Positions 1 to 5,445 of a DNA stretch of 5,686 nucleotides are shown piece by piece. Source of the stretch: Pseudomonadota bacterium (GTDB lineage: Bacteria > Pseudomonadota > Alphaproteobacteria > Rhizobiales > Xanthobacteraceae); the NCBI GenBank assembly GCA_023405565.1, contig JAEXXW010000314.1, positions 1 through 5,686 of the forward strand. Reading direction: 5' to 3'. Numbering within the stretch: the stretch's first letter is position 1; each line of letters starts with the position of its first letter. Made by a program: the position numbers and the translations under genes. Below the pieces are notes generated by a model, which was given only the letters and a program-made list of their open reading frames with translations, searched no databases and was not told the DNA's origin.

Positions 1-486
1 CAAGGCACGCGGCGGCAGATAGGCAAGGATCACTTTGGAGGTCGAACCGCGAAACAGCGGACGCCGCGCGCCGCGCTCATAAGAGCTGACCGGCTCGTCC
101 GGCCGGTTGCTCTCCTCGTGGATGCACATCACCTGTTCGCGAAAATAGCGACACAACAGCACCGTTGCCGGCTGGCGCACACGTTTCAGCAGCCGCACCA
201 TGATCGGCCGCGCTATGGCCAGCACCGGATCAGCGGCACGGACCTGCCGATCGAGTTCGACGATCGCCGGTCCCAGCACATAGCGATTGCGCTGCAGCCG
301 CTCCAGCATGCCGCAGGCCACCAGCGTGTTGAAATAGCGATAGCTCGTCGCCAGCGAGACATCGAGCTGATGCGCGGCGCGCTCCGGCGACCAGACATTG
401 CGGCCACCCGTATAAAGAGACAAAACGCTCAGCACCTTGCCGGCGCTTTTCATGGTCTTGTCATGGCCCTGACGCTTCCCGTCCAT
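1..486 (-). CDS. IclR-family transcriptional regulator, N-terminal part (truncated by window edge)
   Basis: Reading the minus strand from ATG at 486 gives 162 in-frame residues that run off base 1 without a stop. The first ~75 residues fit the IclR winged helix-turn-helix: GKVLSVLSLY begins the first helix, then AAHQLDVSLATSYRYFNTLV is the recognition region and GMLERLQRNRYVLGPAIVEL the wing and linker. The segment near the edge, FRGSTSKVILAYLP, matches the start of the IclR effector-binding domain. Such proteins are cytoplasmic, DNA-binding dimers that respond to small metabolites; the ligand cannot be read here. A second in-frame ATG at 453 would remove 11 residues and leave the HTH intact; neither start has a convincing ribosome binding site. 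The C-terminal ligand domain lies mostly outside the window. Its target genes are probably to the left or elsewhere; no link to the lipid genes is visible. Confidence 0.85.
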   Translation of the reverse strand, partial: MDGKRQGHDKTMKSAGKVLSVLSLYTGGRNVWSPERAAHQLDVSLATSYRYFNTLVACGMLERLQRNRYVLGPAIVELDRQVRAADPVLAIARPIMVRLLKRVRQPATVLLCRYFREQVMCIHEESNRPDEPVSSYERGARRPLFRGSTSKVILAYLPPRAL

Positions 487-587
487 CCCACAGGCGGCGG
501 ATCACCCTGCCGGGTCGCCAGCCGCTGCAGGACAGACGCAAATCACAGCATCAGGACCGCGTCAAAGCGAATCCGAAAAAATCTCAT

Positions 588-600
588 ATTTTGCGAAAAT
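588..600. promoter_or_regulatory. AT-rich palindrome upstream of the IclR-family gene (possible operator)
   Basis: ATTTTGCGAAAAT has 5-bp inverted arms around GCG and lies in the most AT-rich stretch of the 487-653 intergenic region, about 100 bp upstream of the regulator start. IclR proteins often bind short palindromes near their own promoters, so it is a plausible operator. The same stretch may instead be the U-rich tail of the neighbouring terminator, so the call is weak. Confidence 0.2.
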
Positions 601-623
601 TTAAAGAGCCGCGGGAATGGCTC
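601..623 (-). terminator. Weak rho-independent terminator after the DUF6496 gene
   Basis: On the minus strand a GAGCC/GGCTC stem of 5 bp with an 8-nt loop is followed by TTTAAATTTT. It lies about 30 bp past the stop codon of the DUF6496 gene. The stem is short, so the terminator may be weak. The rest of the 487-653 gap holds nothing else I can name. Confidence 0.4.
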
Positions 624-653
624 CAACCACTCCTCCATTCCTCTTTCAGGTCT

Positions 654-905
654 TTACTTCCGCTTTTTGGCCGCTCTTTTTTTAGCCGATCTCTTTTTGG
701 CCGACCTCTTGGTCGGGACTTTCTTGCCCTCGGCCCGCGCCTTGGACAGACCGATGGCGATGGCCTGCTTGCGGCTCTTCACCTTGCCGCCCCGTCCGCC
801 CGGCCCGCTGCGCGCTGTCCCGCGCTTGTAGGCCCTCATTTCCTCTTCGACGTCTGCGCCGGCGCTGGGGGAATACCGGCGTTTGGCCTTGCGCTTCTTC
901 GCCAT
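654..905 (-). CDS. Small, strongly basic DUF6496 family protein
   Basis: This 83-residue protein is about 40% Lys and Arg. The central segment KVKSRKQAIAIGLSKARAEG (about residues 41-60), followed by KKVP, is the hallmark of DUF6496 proteins, which are common in Rhizobiales and of unknown function. The N-terminus MAKKRKAKRRYSP is basic, a short acidic patch (DVEEE) sits near residue 20, and the tail is a run of K-R-S/A-A-K pentads resembling histone H1-like or HU-type DNA-binding tails. Nucleic-acid binding is therefore a reasonable inference, not a demonstrated role. The start at 905 is fixed by an AAGGGAG ribosome binding site 8 nt upstream, itself part of a tandem repeat. The gene is divergent from the DUF3175 gene and next to a candidate stress promoter. 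Confidence 0.82.
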   Translation of the reverse strand: MAKKRKAKRRYSPSAGADVEEEMRAYKRGTARSGPGGRGGKVKSRKQAIAIGLSKARAEGKKVPTKRSAKKRSAKKRAAKKRK

Positions 906-950
906 TGCAAAAACTCCCTTGGCAAAAACTCCCTTGGCAAAAATCTCCTG
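906..950 (-). repeat. Three tandem 15-bp units, each with a ribosome-binding-site core, abutting the DUF6496 start
   Basis: On the minus strand the leader reads as three consecutive 15-mers: CAGGAGATTTTTGCC, AAGGGAGTTTTTGCC and AAGGGAGTTTTTGCA, immediately followed by the ATG at 905. Copies two and three differ at the last base only; the distal copy is diverged in its first half. Each contains a Shine-Dalgarno-like core (AGGAG or AGGGAG). Only the proximal core has normal spacing (8 nt) to the start codon; the others lie 15 and 30 nt further upstream. The layout suggests slippage or duplication of the ribosome binding site. Confidence 0.85.
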
Positions 951-955
951 GACCC

Positions 956-981
956 GGAACGCCGCGGAGCATGCGCACGTT
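956..981 (+). promoter_or_regulatory. Candidate EcfG (general stress response) promoter
   Basis: GGAAC at 956-960, 17 nt, then CGTT at 978-981. This matches the GGAAC-N16/17-CGTT consensus reported for EcfG-type sigma factors in alphaproteobacteria. Transcription would start near 988-990 and run on the plus strand toward the DUF3175 gene at 1196, leaving a leader of about 200 nt. The match is exact, but a short motif can arise by chance, and the long distance to the gene is a caveat. Confidence 0.45.
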
Positions 982-989
982 CTTCCGCC

Positions 990-1196
990 ATGAAGAGGTT
1001 TTCAAGACAACCCAGGCAACGGCGCCTCAGAAGGCTGCGCACCGCTCACGCGGCCGGCATCTTCTTTTTCGACGACAACGAGACTGACGATGAAATCCTC
1101 AGCCTTGGTTTCGTCGCTTCGAAACACGCAACCTCCACGGGCGCCGGCAATCAATTCTTGGAGAGCGGGGAAGGTTCCAATCCTGGAGCAACGTGA
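990..1196 (+). CDS. Uncertain small open frame or leader upstream of the DUF3175 gene
   Basis: A 68-residue frame opens with ATG at 990, just after the candidate stress promoter, and ends with a TGA that overlaps the ATG of the DUF3175 gene in a TGATG arrangement typical of translational coupling. Its first 20 residues are Arg/Gln-rich and unlike a folded protein; the rest includes an acidic stretch (FFFDDNETDDEILSLGF), and third codon positions there are GC-rich. No ribosome binding site precedes 990, so translation would have to be leaderless or absent. The opposite strand is also open over 1002-1247 and equally protein-like. I do not recognise either product. A plain untranslated leader is the main alternative. 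Confidence 0.2.
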   Translation: MKRFSRQPRQRRLRRLRTAHAAGIFFFDDNETDDEILSLGFVASKHATSTGAGNQFLESGEGSNPGAT

Positions 1197-1495
1197 TGGC
1201 CAGTCGTCACCCACACAAGGCGGACAGCAAAAGGAAATGGTCGGCACAGGTCACCGCACACAGCGATGCGCTGGATCTGGAGAACAACACCTTCACAGGG
1301 TCGCCAAAGCAGATCGCGCAATCGCTGAAACATTCAGCCGAACACAGCCACCGCCGCAAGTCCAGCCCGTTCCGGTCCGCCATGTCGATGCTGACATTCT
1401 ATATCAATCGCGCCGGCAAGAACCTGACGGCCTCGCGCCGCAGGACACTCGAAGCCGCGAAGGACGAATTGCGAAGCGCGTTCAAGCGCGATTGA
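1196..1495 (+). CDS. DUF3175 family protein
   Basis: This 99-residue basic protein belongs to the DUF3175 family of unknown function, found mainly in soil alphaproteobacteria. Hallmarks are KRKWSAQVTAHSDALDLENN near residues 12-31, the segment SPKQIAQSLKHSAEHSHRRK in the middle, and SPFRSAMSMLTFYINRAGKN, followed by LTASRRRTLEAAKDELR, in the second half. The size is typical of the family. No signal peptide or membrane segment is seen, so it is probably cytoplasmic. ATG 1196 is preferred over the adjacent GTG 1193 because GGAG at 1185-1188 is 7 nt from the ATG. A candidate EcfG promoter about 215 bp upstream suggests stress-regulated expression (inference). It converges on the next gene with only 23 bp between stops and no clear terminator. 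Confidence 0.85.
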   Translation: MASRHPHKADSKRKWSAQVTAHSDALDLENNTFTGSPKQIAQSLKHSAEHSHRRKSSPFRSAMSMLTFYINRAGKNLTASRRRTLEAAKDELRSAFKRD

Positions 1496-1518
1496 ATGAA
1501 AGAAAACATATAACCCGC

Positions 1519-1854
1519 TCAGGGACGCGCCGAAGGCCGCCGGAACGACACGACCACGTGGCGCGGCACCGACATCCGTTCAATGGCGTCTGTGGCGAGA
1601 CGCGCTCCGATTAGCCCGCCAGACGCGACGACAGGCAGCAGCGTGACGTCGGTGATCTCGCTGTAGTCCACCGAATTCCGATAGCCGAATTTGTCGATCA
1701 GCACGACGAAGAGATCGCGGCAGAAAATCCTCATCGCGGCAATGGTCGTGCTTTTCGTTTCGACGATTACGGGGTCCCGCCGATGCGCGAATCTGAAAAG
1801 CTTGTCTTTAAGCTTTTTCTTCCGAAAATCCGCGAGTGCGATGATCTGGCCCAT
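1519..1854 (-). CDS. Hypothetical 111-residue protein
   Basis: I do not recognise this protein. It opens with MGQIIALADFRKKKLKDKLF, a short hydrophobic stretch followed by a very basic segment, and carries a moderately hydrophobic region in the middle (AAMRIFCRDLFVVLIDKFGY, about residues 39-58). A second segment, DVTLLPVVASGGLIGARLAT, is small-residue-rich. No clear signal peptide or full transmembrane helix is present. The ATG at 1854 lacks a strong ribosome binding site, but no better start was found. Coding is supported by sole occupancy of the region and a plausible residue composition. The 8-bp inverted repeat at 1796-1817 lies within its N-terminal codons. Possible CtrA control is suggested by a site about 170 bp upstream. 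Confidence 0.6.
   Translation of the reverse strand: MGQIIALADFRKKKLKDKLFRFAHRRDPVIVETKSTTIAAMRIFCRDLFVVLIDKFGYRNSVDYSEITDVTLLPVVASGGLIGARLATDAIERMSVPRHVVVSFRRPSARP
1796..1817. repeat. 8-bp inverted repeat inside the start of the hypothetical gene
   Basis: AAAAGCTT and AAGCTTTT flank a 6-nt spacer (GTCTTT), forming a perfect 8-bp stem. In the minus-strand message the stem falls about 35-60 nt after the start codon, over the Lys-rich codons for KKKLKDKLF. It may be a by-product of the Lys/Leu/Phe codons, or it may affect early translation. Confidence 0.4.
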
Positions 1855-2024
1855 GGCCGATTAACGCAAAGTCGATCAGAGAGTTCCCCGAAGCTCAACG
1901 CCAGGGGCGATCACGACATGGAGAAAAGCAGTACGTGACAACATATCCTGACCAAGTCGCGACCGTGACACTCTCTGTTTTCCAGCCGACATTTTTACAA
2001 AATCCTGTCCGGATTCATCGCGGC

Positions 2025-2039
2025 TTAAACATCCGTTAA
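2025..2039. promoter_or_regulatory. Candidate CtrA-binding site (TTAA-N7-TTAA)
   Basis: TTAA at 2025-2028, a 7-nt spacer and TTAA at 2036-2039 match the full spacing of the alphaproteobacterial CtrA box. A GATTC site (GANTC, the CcrM methylation target) lies at 2012-2016. The site is in the 259-bp gap (1855-2113) between psd and the hypothetical gene, about 170 bp upstream of the latter. No strong -35/-10 pair or other feature was found in that gap. Confidence 0.3.
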
Positions 2040-2092
2040 GAACAGGCACGCGGGTCAATCGCGAGAGCGTGAAGTCACCCCGTGATTGGCCT

Positions 2093-2110
2093 ACGATCTG
2101 TTTCGATCGT
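2093..2110. repeat. Short inverted repeat just past the psd stop
   Basis: ACGATC and GATCGT are 6-bp inverted arms around a 6-nt loop, starting 4 bp beyond the psd stop codon on the minus strand. There is no U-rich tail, so it is not a convincing intrinsic terminator; it could stabilise the 3' end of the message. Confidence 0.25.
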
Positions 2111-2113
2111 CTC

Positions 2114-3016
2114 TTATGATGGCAACCGCATCAGCGGCCACCCTATGCGGATGATCGTCCCCTCATCGACACCGGGGCACATCTCAAAGCCATCCGGCGC
2201 GAAAACGATGATGGTCGAGCCATGCTCGAACCAGCCCATCTCCTGCCCTTTCTCAAAACTCGCATCGCAGACGAATTCATTGGCGCCGCGATGTTTCATG
2301 CCGAGCACCACATCAAGAAAATGGAGTCTGATGCTGGCAACGAGAATGGCCGCGACCGGCACCAGCGTGACCGGATAGGCTTTGGGACCCATCCGCGTGC
2401 GGATCACTGCCCGCTCATTCTTGCAGAACAGCTTCTCGATCCGTTTCAGAGCGATCGGATTGACGTTCCAGGTGTCACCAGAAATGTAGGTCACCCGATC
2501 GACATTGCAGTCATACGGCGCATGGAAGCGGTGATACATCGATGAGGTCAGGCGCAACGTAACGTAACGCCCGTTGCGATAGGTGCTCTCGAAATCCGCG
2601 TCCGGCACGAGATCCTTCAGCGTGTAGGGAAAGCCCTTCACCTGAAACAGGTTGGTTCCGTCAATACGCCCGCTGGCGCCGACGATCGCATCGCAGGGGC
2701 TGGTCATCACCGCAGGATCGGGATCAACGGGACGCAGGCCATCCTTCAGTTCGCGCACGAAGCAATCGTGCATGCTGGTGAATGTCGTCTTCTTGGCCTC
2801 GGACAGATCGAGATCGGAAAACAGCTTCCAGATGCCGATTGACGCATCGCGCACGACCGGATTTTCGACCTTGCTCAGCCAGCCGACGAATTGCGTCGCA
2901 AGGCGGCGCGGAATCCGGTTGGTCAGCAGGAAGTTCAGATCTTCGCGGAACGGCAGCTTTGCCATCAGACTGTCTGTTGTCATCGTCCTGTATACTTTCC
3001 CCGTTACCGCATTCAT
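2114..3016 (-). CDS. psd: Phosphatidylserine decarboxylase proenzyme family
   Basis: Psd enzymes convert phosphatidylserine to phosphatidylethanolamine at the inner membrane, using a pyruvoyl group made by self-cleavage. The 300-residue frame shows the family motifs in order: an N-terminal NRIPRRLATQFVGWLSK, CFVRELKDGLRPVD (85-98), SPCDAIVG with the predicted catalytic Asp109, MYHRFHAPYDC with His162 and His165, and EHGSTIIVF with Ser267, the predicted cleavage and pyruvoyl residue. Cleavage would give a long beta chain (1-266) and a 34-residue alpha chain. All of the Asp/His/Ser triad appears present, so it should be active. The residue before the GST is His rather than the common Leu. ATG 3016 is the longest start; ATG 2983 (residue 12) has an AGGA just upstream. 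It is divergent from the aminotransferase. No pssA is nearby, so this may be a second psd with an altered substrate (inference). Confidence 0.9.
   Translation of the reverse strand: MNAVTGKVYRTMTTDSLMAKLPFREDLNFLLTNRIPRRLATQFVGWLSKVENPVVRDASIGIWKLFSDLDLSEAKKTTFTSMHDCFVRELKDGLRPVDPDPAVMTSPCDAIVGASGRIDGTNLFQVKGFPYTLKDLVPDADFESTYRNGRYVTLRLTSSMYHRFHAPYDCNVDRVTYISGDTWNVNPIALKRIEKLFCKNERAVIRTRMGPKAYPVTLVPVAAILVASIRLHFLDVVLGMKHRGANEFVCDASFEKGQEMGWFEHGSTIIVFAPDGFEMCPGVDEGTIIRIGWPLMRLPS
2991..2996 (+). promoter_or_regulatory. Possible -10 element for the aminotransferase gene
   Basis: TATACT is one base from the sigma-70 TATAAT and would place transcription start near 3003, about 16 nt before the aminotransferase ATG. 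No good -35 is seen at 16-18 bp spacing. The core GTATAC is palindromic, so the same bases could serve the opposite strand. The element sits inside the longest form of psd. Confidence 0.2.
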
Positions 3017-3018
3017 TC

Positions 3019-4677
3019 ATGGATTCGTCATATGCGGCATTCGCCCTTTACGCCCTCGGCGCCACCGCGCTGGGTGCGTCCCTCATCAAAGCCAAGAACC
3101 GCCTCGCTTTGTCGCGCGCCAAGCATCGCTCGATCGAGGGCCATGCGCGCATGTCGCGCCGCCTGGCGCGATTGCTGCCGTTCTATGAATACGACGACAG
3201 CCGCTTCTTCTGCGCCGACGATGCACCGGCGAATATCGAAAGCCAGCGGAGGGCCGCCTTCGCCCGCCTGAGCGAACTTTACAAGACGCGCTTTGCGAAA
3301 ACCGCCGCCCTGACTGCGGAAGCCGCAGCCGGCATTTCCGACATGCAGTTCACCGCGCGCTATCGCGTGCCGTTTCAATTCAGCCGCCTCGTTCGCGAAA
3401 ACCTGAAGGGTGGCTCGCTGCTCGTCTCGTCGAGTGGCGTGAAAGTCACCGATCTCGACGGCAACAGCTTCTACGACCTGACCGGCTCCTATGGCGTCAA
3501 TGTCTTCGGCTATGACTTCTACAAGGAGTGCATCGAAAAGGGCGAAGAGCGGGTCAAGGCATTGGGGCCGGTGCTCGGCGCCTTCCACCCGGTCATCATC
3601 GATAACGTCCGCCGGCTGCAGGAGATCTCCGGCCTCGACGAAGTATCGTTCCACATGTCCGGCACCGAGGCGGTGATGCAGGCCGTACGGCTGGCGCGCT
3701 ATCACACGCGCCGCTCGCACCTCGTCCGCCTGTGCGGCGCCTATCATGGCTGGTGGGGCGACGTGCAGCCGGGCATCGGCAATCCCATCCCTGCGCACGA
3801 GACCTACACGCTCAGCGACATGTCGGAAAAGACACTGCATGTGCTGCGCACCCGCAAGGACATCGCCTGCGTGCTGGTGAATCCGCTGCAATCCCTGCAT
3901 CCCAATGCCAACGCGCCGAGCGACACCTCGCTGGTGGACTCCTCGCGCAAGGCGCATTTCGACCGGGTTGCCTATACCGAATGGCTGAAGCAGCTCCGGC
4001 AGGTCTGCACCGAACGAGGCATCGTGCTGATCTTCGACGAGGTGTTTCTCGGCTTCCGCATCGCCCGCGGCGGGGCGCAGGAATATTTCGGCGTGAAAGC
4101 CGACATGGTGACTTATGGCAAGACCTTGGGCGGTGGGCTTCCCATTGGCGTCGTTTGCGGCCGCAAGGACCTGATGAAGCGTTTCCGCGACGATCGGCCG
4201 GCCGATATCTGTTTTGCCCGCGGCACCTTCAACTCGCACCCCTACGTCATGGCCGCGATGGATGAATTCCTGACCCGGCTGGATCAGCCGCCGCTCGCCA
4301 ATATCTATGACGGTCTCGACCAGCTCTGGAATCTGCGTGTCGAAATCATGAATGCCCGGCTGAAGGGCGCGGGTGTACCACTGCAGGTCGCAAACTTTTC
4401 GTCGATCTGGACGGTGCTTTATACGCAGCCGTCGCGCTACAACTGGATGCTTCAGTTCTATTTGCGGGTGCATGGGCTGGCGTTGAGCTGGATCGGGACC
4501 GGCCGTTTCATCTTCAGCCTGAACTACACCGATCAGGACTTCGCTGAAGTCGTCGATCGCTTTGTCGCCGCCGCCATCGAGATGAAAGAGGATGGCTGGT
4601 GGTGGACTGACGGGACCACCACCAACAAGTCGATCAAGCGATCACTGCTGAAGGAAATGCTGCGGCATCGCTTCTAG
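3019..4677 (+). CDS. Class-III PLP-dependent aminotransferase, HemL-like, with hydrophobic N-terminal extension
   Basis: The 552-residue protein has a class-III aminotransferase core from about residue 120. Visible motifs are SGTEAVMQAVRLAR (214-227), YHGW (242-245), IFDEVFLGFR with the cofactor-contacting Asp340, and YGKTLGGGLPIG with the predicted PLP-binding Lys368. Pattern and order resemble glutamate-1-semialdehyde aminomutase, but the protein is over 100 residues longer than HemL and sits away from haem genes, so it is probably not hemL. Residues about 5-23 (YAAFALYALGATALGASLI) are a single hydrophobic stretch followed by Lys/Arg, like a membrane anchor. Residues 40-115 are basic and helical-looking with no recognised domain. 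The ATG at 3019 is chosen because coding character begins there; no ribosome binding site is seen. The substrate is unknown; lipid neighbours suggest a lipid or head-group aldehyde or ketone (inference). Confidence 0.85.
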   Translation: MDSSYAAFALYALGATALGASLIKAKNRLALSRAKHRSIEGHARMSRRLARLLPFYEYDDSRFFCADDAPANIESQRRAAFARLSELYKTRFAKTAALTAEAAAGISDMQFTARYRVPFQFSRLVRENLKGGSLLVSSSGVKVTDLDGNSFYDLTGSYGVNVFGYDFYKECIEKGEERVKALGPVLGAFHPVIIDNVRRLQEISGLDEVSFHMSGTEAVMQAVRLARYHTRRSHLVRLCGAYHGWWGDVQPGIGNPIPAHETYTLSDMSEKTLHVLRTRKDIACVLVNPLQSLHPNANAPSDTSLVDSSRKAHFDRVAYTEWLKQLRQVCTERGIVLIFDEVFLGFRIARGGAQEYFGVKADMVTYGKTLGGGLPIGVVCGRKDLMKRFRDDRPADICFARGTFNSHPYVMAAMDEFLTRLDQPPLANIYDGLDQLWNLRVEIMNARLKGAGVPLQVANFSSIWTVLYTQPSRYNWMLQFYLRVHGLALSWIGTGRFIFSLNYTDQDFAEVVDRFVAAAIEMKEDGWWWTDGTTTNKSIKRSLLKEMLRHRF

Positions 4678-4679
4678 AA

Positions 4680-4712
4680 AAATCCGGCTTTGATTGGATC
4701 AAAGCCGGATTT
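4680..4712. terminator. Bidirectional intrinsic terminator between convergent genes
   Basis: A perfect 15-bp inverted repeat (AAATCCGGCTTTGAT and its complement) surrounds a 3-nt loop TGG, starting 3 bp after the aminotransferase stop. Read on the minus strand, the stem is extended by a T5 tract (complement of 4678-4682); on the plus strand the tail is TTTCACCTTCC, less U-rich. It therefore fits best as terminator of the minus-strand Mpo1-like transcript while also serving the aminotransferase. The 4713-4766 remainder of the gap shows nothing else. Confidence 0.88.
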
Positions 4713-4766
4713 CACCTTCCTTATTCAAGCACAATTTCTTCACACGAACCTGATCGAAAACGCTCT

Positions 4767-5423
4767 TCACGTATTCTGAGGCTCAAGGACAGCGTCGACG
4801 TCCTCTTCTTCCTCGTCATTCGGGCGATGCTTGCCATGACCCGGATCGATCAGCTCACCACGCAGGAGCGCCAGCGGTGCCTTGTAGTAGAGCTTGATGT
4901 CATGGAACGGGTCGGTGAGGATCTTCGTCGCCCAGACAAGACCGGTCTGAACATCGCGAATGAAGAAAAGATGGATCGTCCGTGCCAAGAGGCCAATGAG
5001 CCCGATCGCCAGCCAGATTTTCGCGGTCTGACGGATGAAGTCCGCAACGCCGTGATATGGCTCGAAGATGCCAAACAGCGTCGGATCGACGAGCAGAACC
5101 AGCGGCGATGCCGCCCAGAGGCTCATCAGCACGACCTTGCGCTGCAGGTTATAGCCGACCTTGATGTCTTCCTTATGCTCATGAGTCGCCTGGTTGACAT
5201 GGTCGTAGCCGCGCGGCTCGAAGAAGAAGTGCCCGGCCTGGCGGCTTGTCATCGACACCAGCCAGCCGATCAGGGCCGAGATCACGGGATCGAAGAACAG
5301 CATGACGTAAGCGATCAGGAAGCTCACCGCGCTGACGAGATGAAGCGACTGATTGATGCGGCTGTGGTGATAATAGCGATGGTCGTCCCAACGCTGTTCG
5401 CGAAGCGCTTCTCTGAACTGCAT
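4767..5423 (-). CDS. Mpo1/DUF962-like multi-pass membrane protein
   Basis: The 218-residue protein has hydrophobic helices at about 28-58 (two close together), 97-112 and 133-155, so it is an inner-membrane protein. Two motifs resemble the Mpo1/DUF962 family: Asn24-x3-His28 (NQSLH) and Gly64-His65-x2-Phe68-Glu69 (GHFFFE). Yeast Mpo1 is an Fe(II)-dependent dioxygenase that shortens 2-hydroxy fatty acids during phytosphingosine breakdown, using conserved His residues. Further His-rich patches lie at HHSRIN (19-24), THEHKED (80-86), EPYHG (121-125) and DPFHD (171-175). Beyond the two motifs the resemblance is loose, so enzyme activity is inference. The tail is acidic (DEEEEDVD). The ATG at 5423 has a strong GGGGGAG ribosome binding site 5 nt upstream. 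It follows the methyltransferase by 22 bp, so the two are probably cotranscribed. Confidence 0.6.
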   Translation of the reverse strand: MQFREALREQRWDDHRYYHHSRINQSLHLVSAVSFLIAYVMLFFDPVISALIGWLVSMTSRQAGHFFFEPRGYDHVNQATHEHKEDIKVGYNLQRKVVLMSLWAASPLVLLVDPTLFGIFEPYHGVADFIRQTAKIWLAIGLIGLLARTIHLFFIRDVQTGLVWATKILTDPFHDIKLYYKAPLALLRGELIDPGHGKHRPNDEEEEDVDAVLEPQNT

Positions 5424-5445
5424 GGTGGCTCCCCCTTTTAAGGAC

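Noticed and set aside
118..831. Long plus-strand open frame (237 codons)
   Set aside because: It is antisense to the IclR-family gene and the DUF6496 gene; its product is a low-complexity His/Arg/Gln-rich and Leu/Phe-rich string with no family pattern.
1876..2058. 60-codon minus-strand frame in the gap upstream of the hypothetical gene
   Set aside because: It has no family resemblance, no ribosome binding site and an unremarkable composition; the region is better read as intergenic.
2782..3018. In-frame upstream extension of the aminotransferase (79 codons)
   Set aside because: It is antisense to conserved psd sequence and reads as Arg/Ser-rich filler; protein-like sequence begins at the ATG at 3019.
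3028..4473. 481-codon minus-strand open frame
   Set aside because: It lies entirely opposite the aminotransferase, whose motifs are unmistakable; antisense frames stay open in GC-rich genes.
3019..4677. Identification of the aminotransferase as hemL (glutamate-1-semialdehyde aminomutase)
   Set aside because: The protein has a hydrophobic N-terminal extension, is over 100 residues longer than HemL and lies among lipid genes; alphaproteobacteria normally make 5-aminolevulinate by the HemA condensation route instead.
4904..4930. Second GGAAC-N17-CGT-like motif on the plus strand
   Set aside because: The -10 half is CGTC rather than CGTT, and it lies inside the Mpo1-like coding region with no plus-strand gene downstream.
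4827..5441. 204-codon plus-strand open frame
   Set aside because: It is antisense to the Mpo1-like gene, which has a strong ribosome binding site and membrane helices; the plus product shows no recognisable features.
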